Shown here: piece after piece, positions 26,538 to 34,704 of the stretch
How positions within the stretch are numbered: position 1 is the stretch's first letter
How the letters are laid out: each line of letters opens with the position of its first letter
Origin: Lachnospiraceae bacterium
GTDB taxonomy: Bacteria > Bacillota > Clostridia > Lachnospirales > Lachnospiraceae
Direction: 5' to 3'
Assembly (NCBI GenBank): GCA_017467805.1
Contig: JAFUKJ010000108.1
Location: 1-60,164, forward strand
Length of the DNA stretch: 60,164 nucleotides
Notes under the pieces: model-generated
Database searches by the model: none
What the model was told of the DNA's origin: nothing
What the model saw: the letters and a program-made list of their open reading frames with translations, nothing else
Position numbers and translations under genes: made by a program

Positions 26538-27272
26538 TTATTCCTTCATCATTTCTTTTTTTAATCGCTTCATTATTTTCTTCTCAAGTCTTGAGATATA
26601 AGACTGGGAAATCCCCAGATAGTCTGCCACTTCCTTCTGCGTCATTTCAGTTCCCGTTGCACTTCCAATGCCAAAGCGCAGCTTAATAATCATCTGTTCT
26701 CTTTCACTAAGCTTCGCTATTGCCTTTCGTAGCAGCTTACGCTCTGCTTCCTTCTCTAAATCCTTATAAATCACATCCTCATCCGTTCCCAATATATCCG
26801 ACAAGAGAAGTTCATTCCCATCCCAATCCACATTCAAGGGTTCATCAATAGACACCTCCAATCGTGTCTTATTATTACGTCTTAAATACATCAAAATTTC
26901 ATTTTCAATACATCTTGACGCATACGTTGCACGCTTGATATTTTTATCGCGATTAAACGTATTAATAGATTTTATTAATCCAATTGTTCCTATAGATATC
27001 AAATCCTCTACGCCAACTCCCGTATTATCAAATTTCTTGGCAATATATACCACTAAACGCAGATTATGTTCAATCAATGTCGCTCTTGCCTCATCTGCAT
27101 CCTCGCTGTCCAAGCCATTAATCACTTCACTTTCTTCAACGCTTTCCAAAGGCGGCGGTAAAATTTCCGTTCCTCCAATATAGTGAACCTCCTGATGTCC
27201 TGCAAGTGTTGCCATTTCTTTTTTTCTAAGGCACAGCTTCATTCTTCCTGGTAAATATACTTTTAATATCAT
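26538..27272 (-). CDS. sigE: Sporulation sigma factor SigE (mother cell), made as a pro-protein
   Basis: This 244-residue protein has an N-terminal pro-sequence region ahead of [13 protein letters not shown] (about 30-42), where SpoIIGA cleaves in characterised species. Region 2 ([20 protein letters not shown], about 95-115) and region 4 ([22 protein letters not shown], about 208-230) follow. It activates early mother-cell genes. Its ATG overlaps the spoIIGA stop (ATGA), so the protease and its substrate are translationally coupled. Confidence 0.96.
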   Translation of the reverse strand: MILKVYLPGRMKLCLRKKEMATLAGHQEVHYIGGTEILPPPLESVEESEVINGLDSEDADEARATLIEHNLRLVVYIAKKFDNTGVGVEDLISIGTIGLIKSINTFNRDKNIKRATYASRCIENEILMYLRRNNKTRLEVSIDEPLNVDWDGNELLLSDILGTDEDVIYKDLEKEAERKLLRKAIAKLSEREQMIIKLRFGIGSATGTEMTQKEVADYLGISQSYISRLEKKIMKRLKKEMMKE

Positions 27273-28081
27273 AGCCCATTCCTCTTTTCCAACATCATTT
27301 TCTGATGTAATATCATTCCAAACCTGCCATCACTCGACAGCTTTCCATCATACAATGCTACAATTTCCCCGTATCTTTCTATACGCTCATCATCTTTTCT
27401 GATAAACAATCCATCTACCTCCATCCCCATAATCACACCATGCTCCTTTCCCACACTGTGAAATGGAATATACTTATATCTTTGTATTTCCTCCAGCTTC
27501 CATATCTCTTCCACTAATGCTTTTTCAATAATCGAAACAGGTCTGCCGCTAATCGGTTCTGTCAAAACATTGCCAGTATCATATAATGCTCTAACCTGTA
27601 TTTTCTTTCCCTTTGACAATATTTCTACCTCATAATACACATCCTCTTTCTCTCTTCTTTTGCAATATTTTAGATAAGCAATTGTTATGCTGATAATTGT
27701 AAGTACTCCAAGACTAATCACCAGCCCATGCACCTCGCCCAGTTTCCCCCGCAGCAATTCATACACCTCGGAAAACACAAAGCTTATCGTATAGAAATAC
27801 GTTGCGCCCCGTAACAGCTCTCGGATATTCGTTTTACAAAATGCTATCTTTAGCACAAGAAAACCTTGTAACAGATTGCATATCATCCTTACCTGGTATC
27901 CCTGTATTCGAAATAGTAATAATCCGCATGACACGACTGCCCCCGCAATAGCTGCAGCCCATATCATTTTCCACCGTAAACGCTTATCCCATAAAAGCGT
28001 AGTCAGCACCAAAACCGACACATCCAATAGCAGATTTTCTATAAAATACGTATCCAAATATACTGCATAAATAACAATCAC
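27269..28081 (-). CDS. spoIIGA: Sigma-E processing peptidase SpoIIGA
   Basis: This aspartic-type membrane protease cleaves pro-SigE when triggered from the forespore. It has five hydrophobic helices in residues about 10-137 and a cytosolic protease domain with the D-T-G active-site motif at 168-170 in RALYDTGN. The length of about 270 is normal. The annotated start is GTG at 28081, but that codon lies inside the Shine-Dalgarno match AGAGGTGAT. An in-frame ATT at 28070-28072, 8 bases after GAGG, would give a start closer to that of known SpoIIGA proteins. The start is therefore uncertain by 3 codons. Confidence 0.92.
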   Translation of the reverse strand: MIVIYAVYLDTYFIENLLLDVSVLVLTTLLWDKRLRWKMIWAAAIAGAVVSCGLLLFRIQGYQVRMICNLLQGFLVLKIAFCKTNIRELLRGATYFYTISFVFSEVYELLRGKLGEVHGLVISLGVLTIISITIAYLKYCKRREKEDVYYEVEILSKGKKIQVRALYDTGNVLTEPISGRPVSIIEKALVEEIWKLEEIQRYKYIPFHSVGKEHGVIMGMEVDGLFIRKDDERIERYGEIVALYDGKLSSDGRFGMILHQKMMLEKRNGL

Positions 28082-28103
28082 CTCTTTGCTTAAGTATACA
28101 AAA

Positions 28104-28140
28104 AAGCCTGCTCATATTTTGTCATAATATGAGCAGGCTT
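28104..28140 (-). terminator. Strong rho-independent terminator upstream of spoIIGA
   Basis: A perfect 15-bp stem (28104-28118 with 28126-28140) is followed on the minus strand by TTTTTGTAT. It insulates spoIIGA from ftsZ transcription. Confidence 0.9.
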
Positions 28141-28203
28141 ATCCTATATTTCTCGCGTTTTTTCGCGTCCTTTTTATGCAAAGCACCACCATTAAATGTA
28201 ATA

Positions 28204-28228
28204 AAGGACCACCCTTAGGGTGGTCCTT
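28204..28228 (-). terminator. Hairpin just after ftsZ
   Basis: Near-perfect 12-bp arms (28204-28215 with 28217-28228) lie about 31 bp past the ftsZ stop. The minus-strand tail TTTATTACATTT is moderately U-rich. Together with the hairpin at 28104 it forms a tandem terminator. Confidence 0.75.
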
Positions 28229-28259
28229 AAGCTTGTCCATTTTAATTTAACCAGTTAAA

Positions 28260-29408
28260 CTATTTCTTTAAGAAGTCAGGAATGTTAATCGACTGAGGCT
28301 TAACATTACTTCTTAACTCTGTAGGCTTTGGCTGAAGCATTGGCTTCGGCGCTACCTGCTGTGACTGCACTGTATTAATACCAGGAATTGGCTTAATCGG
28401 TGTCTTAGGTGTTACAGAGAAATTACTTCCAATCTTATTAACTGGTGTATTCACCGCATTCTGATCAAGACCTGTTGCGATAACTGTAATCGTACATGCG
28501 TCCTTCATCTCCTCATTAAACATAGCACCGAAAATAATATTCACATCAGAGCCTGTTAACTCCTGTACATAACTTGCTGCATCAGATGCATCAAAGATAG
28601 AAATCTCACCTGAAACATTAAGGATAACATCTGTTGCTCCCTTAATAGTAGTCTCAAGTAATGGTGACTCAACTGCCATCTTAACAGCCTGCATCGCCTT
28701 ATCCTCACCTGTACCGTGACCAATACCAATATGTGCAATACCCTTGTTCTTCATAACAGTCTGTACGTCTGCGAAGTCAAGGTTAATAACAGCTGGAACA
28801 TTAATCAGATCTGTAATACCCTGTACAGCCTGCTGTAATACTTCATCCGCCTTCTGTAAAGCCTGCGGCATGGTTGTCCGTCTGTCAACTATCTCTAAAA
28901 TCTTGTCATTAGGAATGACAATCAATGTATCTACATGGTTCTTGAGCTTCTCAATACCACCAAGTGCGTTGGTCATTCGCTGCTTAGCCTCAAAACTGAA
29001 AGGCTTAGTTACTACACCTACTGTAAGGATTCCCATTTCCTTAGCAATAGCTGCTACAACTGGTGCTGCTCCTGTACCGGTACCGCCACCCATCCCACAG
29101 GTAACGAATACCATATCAGCATCCTTTAAAATTTCTTTGATATCCTCAGAATTCTCTTCTGCTGCCTTCTCACCCTTCTCAGGCTTGGCTCCTGCGCCCA
29201 GTCCTCTGGTCTCCTTCTCGCCAATCTGCAAAAGCTTTGGTGCCTTACAAAACTGCAATGCCTGCTTGTCTGTATTTATCCCAATAAATTCAACACCTGT
29301 AATCTTCTGATCTACCATTCGGTTCACCGCACTGTTACCTGCGCCACCGACACCCACAACAATAATCTTTGCTGCAACATCTGTATCGTTAGTTATAATC
29401 TCGAGCAA
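28260..29408 (-). CDS. ftsZ: Cell division protein FtsZ
   Basis: This 382-residue tubulin-like GTPase forms the Z-ring. The GTP-binding tubulin signature GGGTGTG is at 107-113, the T7-loop block NLDFADV follows near 208-214, and a conserved C-terminal peptide ([10 protein letters not shown]) binds partners. The start codon is TTG with AAGGAGG 9 bases upstream. It has its own promoter and a tandem terminator, so it can be expressed apart from the upstream dcw genes. The stop codon is TAG. No ftsA precedes it, as is usual in Clostridia. Confidence 0.98.
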   Translation of the reverse strand: MLEIITNDTDVAAKIIVVGVGGAGNSAVNRMVDQKITGVEFIGINTDKQALQFCKAPKLLQIGEKETRGLGAGAKPEKGEKAAEENSEDIKEILKDADMVFVTCGMGGGTGTGAAPVVAAIAKEMGILTVGVVTKPFSFEAKQRMTNALGGIEKLKNHVDTLIVIPNDKILEIVDRRTTMPQALQKADEVLQQAVQGITDLINVPAVINLDFADVQTVMKNKGIAHIGIGHGTGEDKAMQAVKMAVESPLLETTIKGATDVILNVSGEISIFDASDAASYVQELTGSDVNIIFGAMFNEEMKDACTITVIATGLDQNAVNTPVNKIGSNFSVTPKTPIKPIPGINTVQSQQVAPKPMLQPKPTELRSNVKPQSINIPDFLKK

Positions 29409-29453
29409 GATTCTCTTCCTCCTTCACAATCCCAAAATAATTCCATTTAATTA

Positions 29454-29482
29454 ATCATATAATTTTTCGAGTAATTTATCAA
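29454..29482 (-). promoter_or_regulatory. Promoter for ftsZ
   Basis: On the minus strand TTGATA is followed by 17 bases and TATGAT in the AT-rich 106-bp gap between ftsQ and ftsZ. Confidence 0.65.
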
Positions 29483-29514
29483 TATTTTTTTTGCTTTATT
29501 TGATATTTTTTATG

Positions 29515-30273
29515 TTACCCCGACGAATCTTTTTCAAAAGTTATCGTTTTCTTATCCGCCGAATAATTCTTCATATCTAAAATCCCGCTTTCACTCTCCA
29601 ATGAGGGCAATATGTATGGCAGCTGCATCAGCTTATCGTCCAGATTTTCCATTTGTCCAAGGTGTACCTTAACCTTCCCATAGCCAAGAATCACATTATA
29701 ATCTTTATCGAACTGAATCTTCTGTACTGCCACCTCATATTTATTCAAAAGCTTTGTAATTGTCAGGATATTCTGAAATATCTCTTCATTATCAATTGGA
29801 AGCTTTTCATACAAAACAATATAATCAAAATCAAGTCCCGTAACCTGAGGCACACCACTTGTTGGCACCTTAGTTGACTCAATCACCACTCCGTCATTAT
29901 CAAAGTACATATAGCTTCCCAGGTATTCCACATAGCCTGCAATCGACTTTTCATATACTTTTATTCGAATAGTATCATTAGACTCAATGATAACATCCAT
30001 TGTTTCCACAAACGGAATATCCTTAATATCCTTATTCGAATACTTCAGCGACAGATACAACGAGTTATCTCCCAGATATCCTGTCATAACCTTCGCCTGA
30101 ATCTCCTCTGCCGAATAATGCTTATTGCCCTCCACATAAACGGTCTTAACCTGAAAATGGATAAGAAGGAAATATACCACTCCCAATAGTAGTGTAATCA
30201 TTCCCAATATAACAATAAGTCTGATTTTCAATCGCAGATGTGGTATTCCTCTCTCTCTTCTATCCATTACCAT
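29515..30273 (-). CDS. ftsQ: Cell division protein FtsQ/DivIB
   Basis: This 252-residue bitopic protein has a short basic cytosolic end, one transmembrane helix (about 16-38), a POTRA domain (about 42-112, with VKTVYVEGNKHYSAEEI) and a beta domain to the C-terminus. With FtsL it forms the divisome scaffold that activates FtsW and the septal PBP. It lies 14 bp after ftsW. An in-frame ATG two codons later is an equally possible start. murG, commonly located just before this gene, is absent. Confidence 0.9.
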   Translation of the reverse strand: MVMDRRERGIPHLRLKIRLIVILGMITLLLGVVYFLLIHFQVKTVYVEGNKHYSAEEIQAKVMTGYLGDNSLYLSLKYSNKDIKDIPFVETMDVIIESNDTIRIKVYEKSIAGYVEYLGSYMYFDNDGVVIESTKVPTSGVPQVTGLDFDYIVLYEKLPIDNEEIFQNILTITKLLNKYEVAVQKIQFDKDYNVILGYGKVKVHLGQMENLDDKLMQLPYILPSLESESGILDMKNYSADKKTITFEKDSSG

Positions 30274-30287
30274 GTATCATATCCCTC

Positions 30288-31445
30288 TTACTGTTCTCTC
30301 ATTCCTCTGCTTACATTCAGCACCAAACCAATCTCAATCAGCAGAAATACTATGGACGAGCCGCCATAGCTTATAAACGGAAGTGTAATTCCTGTATTCG
30401 GTATGGTATTTGTTACAACACCAATGTTCAGAATCACCTGAATCGCAAAATGTGCCATAACACCAACTACCAGAAGAGCGCCAAACATATCCTCCGTGTT
30501 ATTTGCAATAACCATACAGCTCCATATTAAAATAGCAAAGAGAAAAATAACTGTTATTGCTCCAAACAAGCCAAGCTCCTCACAAAGAATAGAAAATATC
30601 ATATCATTCTGCGCCTCAGGCAAAAATCCCATTTTCTGCATACTTTGCCCTAAACCTTTCCCCCATATACCACCCGAGCCGATGGCATACAACGACTGCA
30701 AGGTCTGGAAAGCCTTGTCTGTACTAAAGTCCTCGGGATGAAGCCATGCCTGCACACGTAATAATCGGAAGCTCTCCACATCGCTGCCGCTAACCGCATA
30801 CAAAACAACTCCAACCACTACCGCTATCACAGCAATTCCCGACACCACAAAAACCTTATAATTAGGTAATGCAACAAAAAGCATTGCCACAGCGATTCCC
30901 ATAACAATTACTGCCGAGCTTAAATTCTTCGTAATTGCGTAAATCAAAATTGCCGCTATCGTCGGAGGAATCAACGCTATCATCAGTCCCTTCCTGGTTC
31001 GAATATTCTTACCAAGCTTTGCAATTACCGCTGCCAGATAAATAATCATACACAACTTCGTAATCTCTGCAGGCTGCACTGTAACAATATTCAAATCAAT
31101 CCACCTGGTCGCACCATTAGCCGTCACGCCAAGTCCTGGTATCTTTACCAGTGGAATAACCAATATACCAACCAGGCCTATCCAAAGATCAAGCTCTTTC
31201 CAAAGTCGGTAGGGGATCCTGACTGTCACAATCAAGGCTCCAAATCCAATCAAAGTGGAAAGCAGCTGCTTTTTCAAAAAATACGCAGGATCGCCATAAT
31301 CCAAGCCCGCCTTATAAGAGCTTGCCGAATAAATCATCAACAAACCAAATGCCACCAAAAACAGCACTACTATTAATAGTACAAAGTCAAAATGTCCATT
31401 CGCAGCTTTATATGCATTCCTTCGTCTGTTATGCTGTTCCTTCAC
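30288..31445 (-). CDS. ftsW: Lipid II polymerase FtsW/SpoVE (SEDS family)
   Basis: This SEDS-family glycosyltransferase has about 10 transmembrane helices in 385 residues. It polymerises lipid II at the septum together with a class B PBP. Characteristic blocks include LLMIYSASSY near 36-45, NDMIFSILCEELGLFG near 280-295 and the C-terminal NTIPNTGITLPFISYGGSS. The start is GTG at 31445 with GGGG eight bases upstream, only 4 bases after the murD stop. A TTG one codon earlier is possible. In Clostridia it may serve both vegetative division and spore cortex synthesis. Confidence 0.94.
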   Translation of the reverse strand: MKEQHNRRRNAYKAANGHFDFVLLIVVLFLVAFGLLMIYSASSYKAGLDYGDPAYFLKKQLLSTLIGFGALIVTVRIPYRLWKELDLWIGLVGILVIPLVKIPGLGVTANGATRWIDLNIVTVQPAEITKLCMIIYLAAVIAKLGKNIRTRKGLMIALIPPTIAAILIYAITKNLSSAVIVMGIAVAMLFVALPNYKVFVVSGIAVIAVVVGVVLYAVSGSDVESFRLLRVQAWLHPEDFSTDKAFQTLQSLYAIGSGGIWGKGLGQSMQKMGFLPEAQNDMIFSILCEELGLFGAITVIFLFAILIWSCMVIANNTEDMFGALLVVGVMAHFAIQVILNIGVVTNTIPNTGITLPFISYGGSSIVFLLIEIGLVLNVSRGMREQ

Positions 31446-31449
31446 CAAA

Positions 31450-32817
31450 TCAACCCCTAAGCTTATTTACATATTCCTTAAACATCTTTCCACGAACCTC
31501 ATAATTCGGGAACATTCCCCAGCTTGCACAGGCAGGTGACAACAATACCGCATCTCCAGGCTGTGCCTCCTTTACGCAGATATCCAAAGCTTCCTCAAAG
31601 GAATCTGCAAACACAATATCCGTAAAGCCATTTCTCTTGGCACATTCAGCGATTCGTTCTCTTGTCTGACCAATCAGCACCAGCTTCTTCACCTTATTAC
31701 CAAAGCACTGAATCCAGTCATCGAACCCACCACCCTTGTCGTAGCCTCCACCAATCAGAATAGTCGGTCTGTCCATTGCCTTAATACCCTGAATTGCTGC
31801 ATCTGTATTTGTTGCCTTGGAATCGTTATAATACATAACATTATTCTTTGTTGCCACATATTCGATTCTGTGCTCTACAGCCACAAAACGCTTAATTGTC
31901 TGCAGAATATTCTCCATCGGCACACCTGCATTCATGCTGATTCCAATTGCCGCCATAACATTCTCAATATTGCAGATTCCAACAAGATTCATATCCGTCT
32001 TAACATTCAAAAGCTTCTTTGCCTCTCCATTCTTAGCCAGCCAAATATACTCATCTGCATAATACAAACCATTCTCCAGCACTCTTGCAGAAGAGAAATA
32101 TACCACAGTTGCAGGACATCGCTTGCCAAAATCCCTGGTATATTCATTCTCATAATTCAAAATACAGAAATCATCCTTTGTCTGATTCATCGTCACAGCT
32201 TCCTTAGCTGCTGCATAATTCTCCATCGTATGATGTCTGTTCAAATGGTCAGGTGTAATATTCAAAATAGCCGACACGCATGGATGGAAATACTCTATTG
32301 TCTCAAGCTGAAAGCTTGAAATCTCTGCCACAGAAACAGTCTCCTCTGTCATAAGAGGTGCTGCCTCTGTATAGGGATTACCAATATTTCCTACTATATA
32401 AACACTGTCATAATACTCCTGCATAATCTGTCCTACAAGAGAGGTTGTAGTCGTCTTGCCATTTGTACCTGTAATGGCAAGAACTTTGCCCTTTGCATAG
32501 TTATATGCAAGCTCAATCTCCCCCCAAACAGGAACCTTCTTATCCTTCAACAGCATGACAAAATCCAAATCCGTTGGTACACCAGGACTAAGTACCGCTA
32601 GCGAAACAGTATCACCAAGCCCAGAAGGGAACGCACCAATTATTATCTCAGCCTTACTTTGTTCACCCAACTTTGTTCTTATTTCACTCTCAATAGCCTT
32701 CTCATTACTCTCGTACAATATAACATCAGCTCCATTTGCTTCTAAAAGCTGTGTTGAACCAATACCGCTAATTCCTGCTCCCACTACGAGAACTTTCTTT
32801 CCACGTAAATCTATCAT
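31450..32817 (-). CDS. murD: UDP-N-acetylmuramoylalanine-D-glutamate ligase
   Basis: MurD adds D-Glu to UDP-MurNAc-L-Ala in the cytoplasm. The 455-residue protein has an N-terminal Rossmann domain (VLVVGAGISGIGS near 9-21), the ATP-binding GTNGKTTTTS near 116-125, and the family ITPDHLNRH block near 190. The C-terminal domain contains DSKATN and the SPACAS stretch. It lies between the second PBP and ftsW. mraY, which usually precedes murD in this cluster, is missing: only 51 bp separate murD from the PBP gene. Confidence 0.97.
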   Translation of the reverse strand: MIDLRGKKVLVVGAGISGIGSTQLLEANGADVILYESNEKAIESEIRTKLGEQSKAEIIIGAFPSGLGDTVSLAVLSPGVPTDLDFVMLLKDKKVPVWGEIELAYNYAKGKVLAITGTNGKTTTTSLVGQIMQEYYDSVYIVGNIGNPYTEAAPLMTEETVSVAEISSFQLETIEYFHPCVSAILNITPDHLNRHHTMENYAAAKEAVTMNQTKDDFCILNYENEYTRDFGKRCPATVVYFSSARVLENGLYYADEYIWLAKNGEAKKLLNVKTDMNLVGICNIENVMAAIGISMNAGVPMENILQTIKRFVAVEHRIEYVATKNNVMYYNDSKATNTDAAIQGIKAMDRPTILIGGGYDKGGGFDDWIQCFGNKVKKLVLIGQTRERIAECAKRNGFTDIVFADSFEEALDICVKEAQPGDAVLLSPACASWGMFPNYEVRGKMFKEYVNKLRG

Positions 32818-32868
32818 TTTATTCCATACCTTTCTAATCTCAAAAGCTTAAGTCTACATAATAACTCA

Positions 32869-34614
32869 CTATTCATTATAATCCATATCCTCTAAATAAG
32901 GAAGAATATTTTCAAAAAGCTGTTTCACAACTGGCGCAGCAATTTGACCACCATAATACATTCCCTGTGGATTGTCTATAATCACAAGTGCCATGACCTG
33001 CGGCTCGCTTGCAGGCCAGAAGCCAAGAAAGGACGATATGTATCGATTGGCACTTCTTGGCAATGTCTGACTTGTCGCTGTCTTTCCGCCAATCTCAAAG
33101 CCTTCAATATACGCCTTACTTCCACCGCCCTCCGAAACTACAGTTTCCAACATATATCGCATTTTCTCTGATGTTTCCTCAGATACAATTCCCTCTGTCA
33201 CAGAATATTCAAACTCCTCTATCGTCTCCTTATCTTCGCTGATTACATATCTGCCAAAATGAGGTGTCACCACATTTCCTCCATTAATAATACCTGCTAC
33301 TGTTGCCATCAGCCTTATTGGTGTTATCTGAAACGACTGTCCAAAGGAAATGGTTGCCAGCTCTACATTTCCGACATTTTCCTGTTTGTGCATAATCGTT
33401 CCCGCTTCTCCTGGCAAATCAATTCCCGTCCTGTTCATCATTTGATACTTGTTAAAATACGAATAATACCGTTCTGTTCCAATGCGAAGCCCCAGATTAA
33501 TAAATACAGGATTGCAAGAGTTCTGAAAACCTTCCAGAAAGCTCTGCGCTCCATGTCCTCCCACTTTACTGCATCGAATTTTTCTGTCATCAACTATAAT
33601 ATACCCTGGGCAGTGAAAGCCCTCCTCCAGTGTTACGACACTTTCTTCCAAGCCTGCTGCCGCCGTAATTATTTTAAAAATAGAACCAGGCTCATAGGTA
33701 TCATTTATACAGCCATTGCGCCACATAGCATTCAGCAAATCCTGTTCACTCGGCACCTCTTCGCCCTCCTCCACGTTCTCCTGTACCCATATATCCTGTA
33801 ACGTAAACGGGTCATTTAAGTCAAACTCAGGTACATCTGCCATCGCAAGAATTTCACCATTATTTACATTCATTACAATCATCGAAACACTGTCTGCCTG
33901 CTTTGTCTCATAGGTTTGCATCGCTAACTGTGTCGCATACTGTTGTATATTTACATCTATGCTGATATGCAAATCTCCTCCAGCAATTGGCTCCTGTCGC
34001 TTTTCACCGACATCTTCTATCTCAACGCCTCTTGCATCTGTTACAGTAAGAATCTTCCCCTTTAGCCCCGTCAGATATTCCTCATACTTTACCTCTAACC
34101 CTATAATTCCTTGATTATCTGCCCCCGTGAACCCAAGCACCTTAGATGCCAGACTGCCATAGGGATAATACCTTTTATAATCCTCGTCAACCTTAACTCC
34201 CGCCAAATCCATATTGCGAATGCGGTCCCCTGTTTCCTTATCTACATTACTCTTAATCCGCTCTCTTGCAGAATACTTTTCTACTCTTTTACGAACATAT
34301 TCCTCCGTCAGACCAAGCTCCTTAGAAAGCATTTCAATTACCCGTTCAGGCTCTTCTATCTGATTATAAATTACCGATACTGTACACACCGTTTCATTAT
34401 CAGCAAGCACAATACCATTTCTATCAATAATTCTGCCCCTCGCCGCCTTAATATCTCTTTCTCTCTCATGAAGCACCTCTGCTAAATATGTATAATGCTC
34501 CGATCTGCCAATCATCAAATAACCAACACGAACAATCAGTGCAGCCAACACCAAAACACACAACATGCACATGACAAACGCTTTTCTCTTATGCTTTGTC
34601 TTAAATCCTGCCAT
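32869..34614 (-). CDS. Class B penicillin-binding transpeptidase (SpoVD/FtsI type) with KTA third motif
   Basis: From MAGFKTKHKR the protein is 581 residues. It has a transmembrane anchor (about 13-33), a dimerisation/pedestal region and a transpeptidase domain. Active-site motifs are S-I-F-K (nucleophile Ser311, Lys314), S-C-N (366-368) and K-T-A (511-513), where KTG is the usual third motif. No PASTA domains follow. It is the second of two adjacent class B PBPs, as in Firmicutes with separate division and sporulation enzymes, and I cannot tell which is which from sequence alone. Its ribosome binding site (GGGG) lies in the arm of an upstream hairpin. An in-frame ATG at 34626 is less likely. 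Confidence 0.9.
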   Translation of the reverse strand: MAGFKTKHKRKAFVMCMLCVLVLAALIVRVGYLMIGRSEHYTYLAEVLHERERDIKAARGRIIDRNGIVLADNETVCTVSVIYNQIEEPERVIEMLSKELGLTEEYVRKRVEKYSARERIKSNVDKETGDRIRNMDLAGVKVDEDYKRYYPYGSLASKVLGFTGADNQGIIGLEVKYEEYLTGLKGKILTVTDARGVEIEDVGEKRQEPIAGGDLHISIDVNIQQYATQLAMQTYETKQADSVSMIVMNVNNGEILAMADVPEFDLNDPFTLQDIWVQENVEEGEEVPSEQDLLNAMWRNGCINDTYEPGSIFKIITAAAGLEESVVTLEEGFHCPGYIIVDDRKIRCSKVGGHGAQSFLEGFQNSCNPVFINLGLRIGTERYYSYFNKYQMMNRTGIDLPGEAGTIMHKQENVGNVELATISFGQSFQITPIRLMATVAGIINGGNVVTPHFGRYVISEDKETIEEFEYSVTEGIVSEETSEKMRYMLETVVSEGGGSKAYIEGFEIGGKTATSQTLPRSANRYISSFLGFWPASEPQVMALVIIDNPQGMYYGGQIAAPVVKQLFENILPYLEDMDYNE

Positions 34615-34618
34615 AAAA

Positions 34619-34667
34619 AACCCCATAAAAGTGATTACTAATAGTGTATTAGCTCTTCTATGGGGTT
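34619..34667 (-). promoter_or_regulatory. Terminator-like hairpin between the two PBP genes that contains the next ribosome binding site
   Basis: The outer 9-bp stem (34619-34627 with 34659-34667) and inner 6-bp stem (34638-34643 with 34647-34652) lie 37 bp after the first PBP stop. On the minus strand the 3' arm ends TATGGGGTT and runs into TTTTTT, then the ATG of the second PBP. The GGGG in the stem is the only ribosome binding site 6 bases from that ATG. The structure may therefore act as a terminator and as a translational lid. Confidence 0.65.
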
Positions 34668-34704
34668 ATGTTTTGATTTTTATTCTTTTGTTATGAAATT
34701 ATCT

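Noticed and set aside
33259-33801. Plus-strand frame of 180 codons opposite the second PBP
   Set aside because: It is antisense to the transpeptidase domain, with no coding signals or family resemblance.
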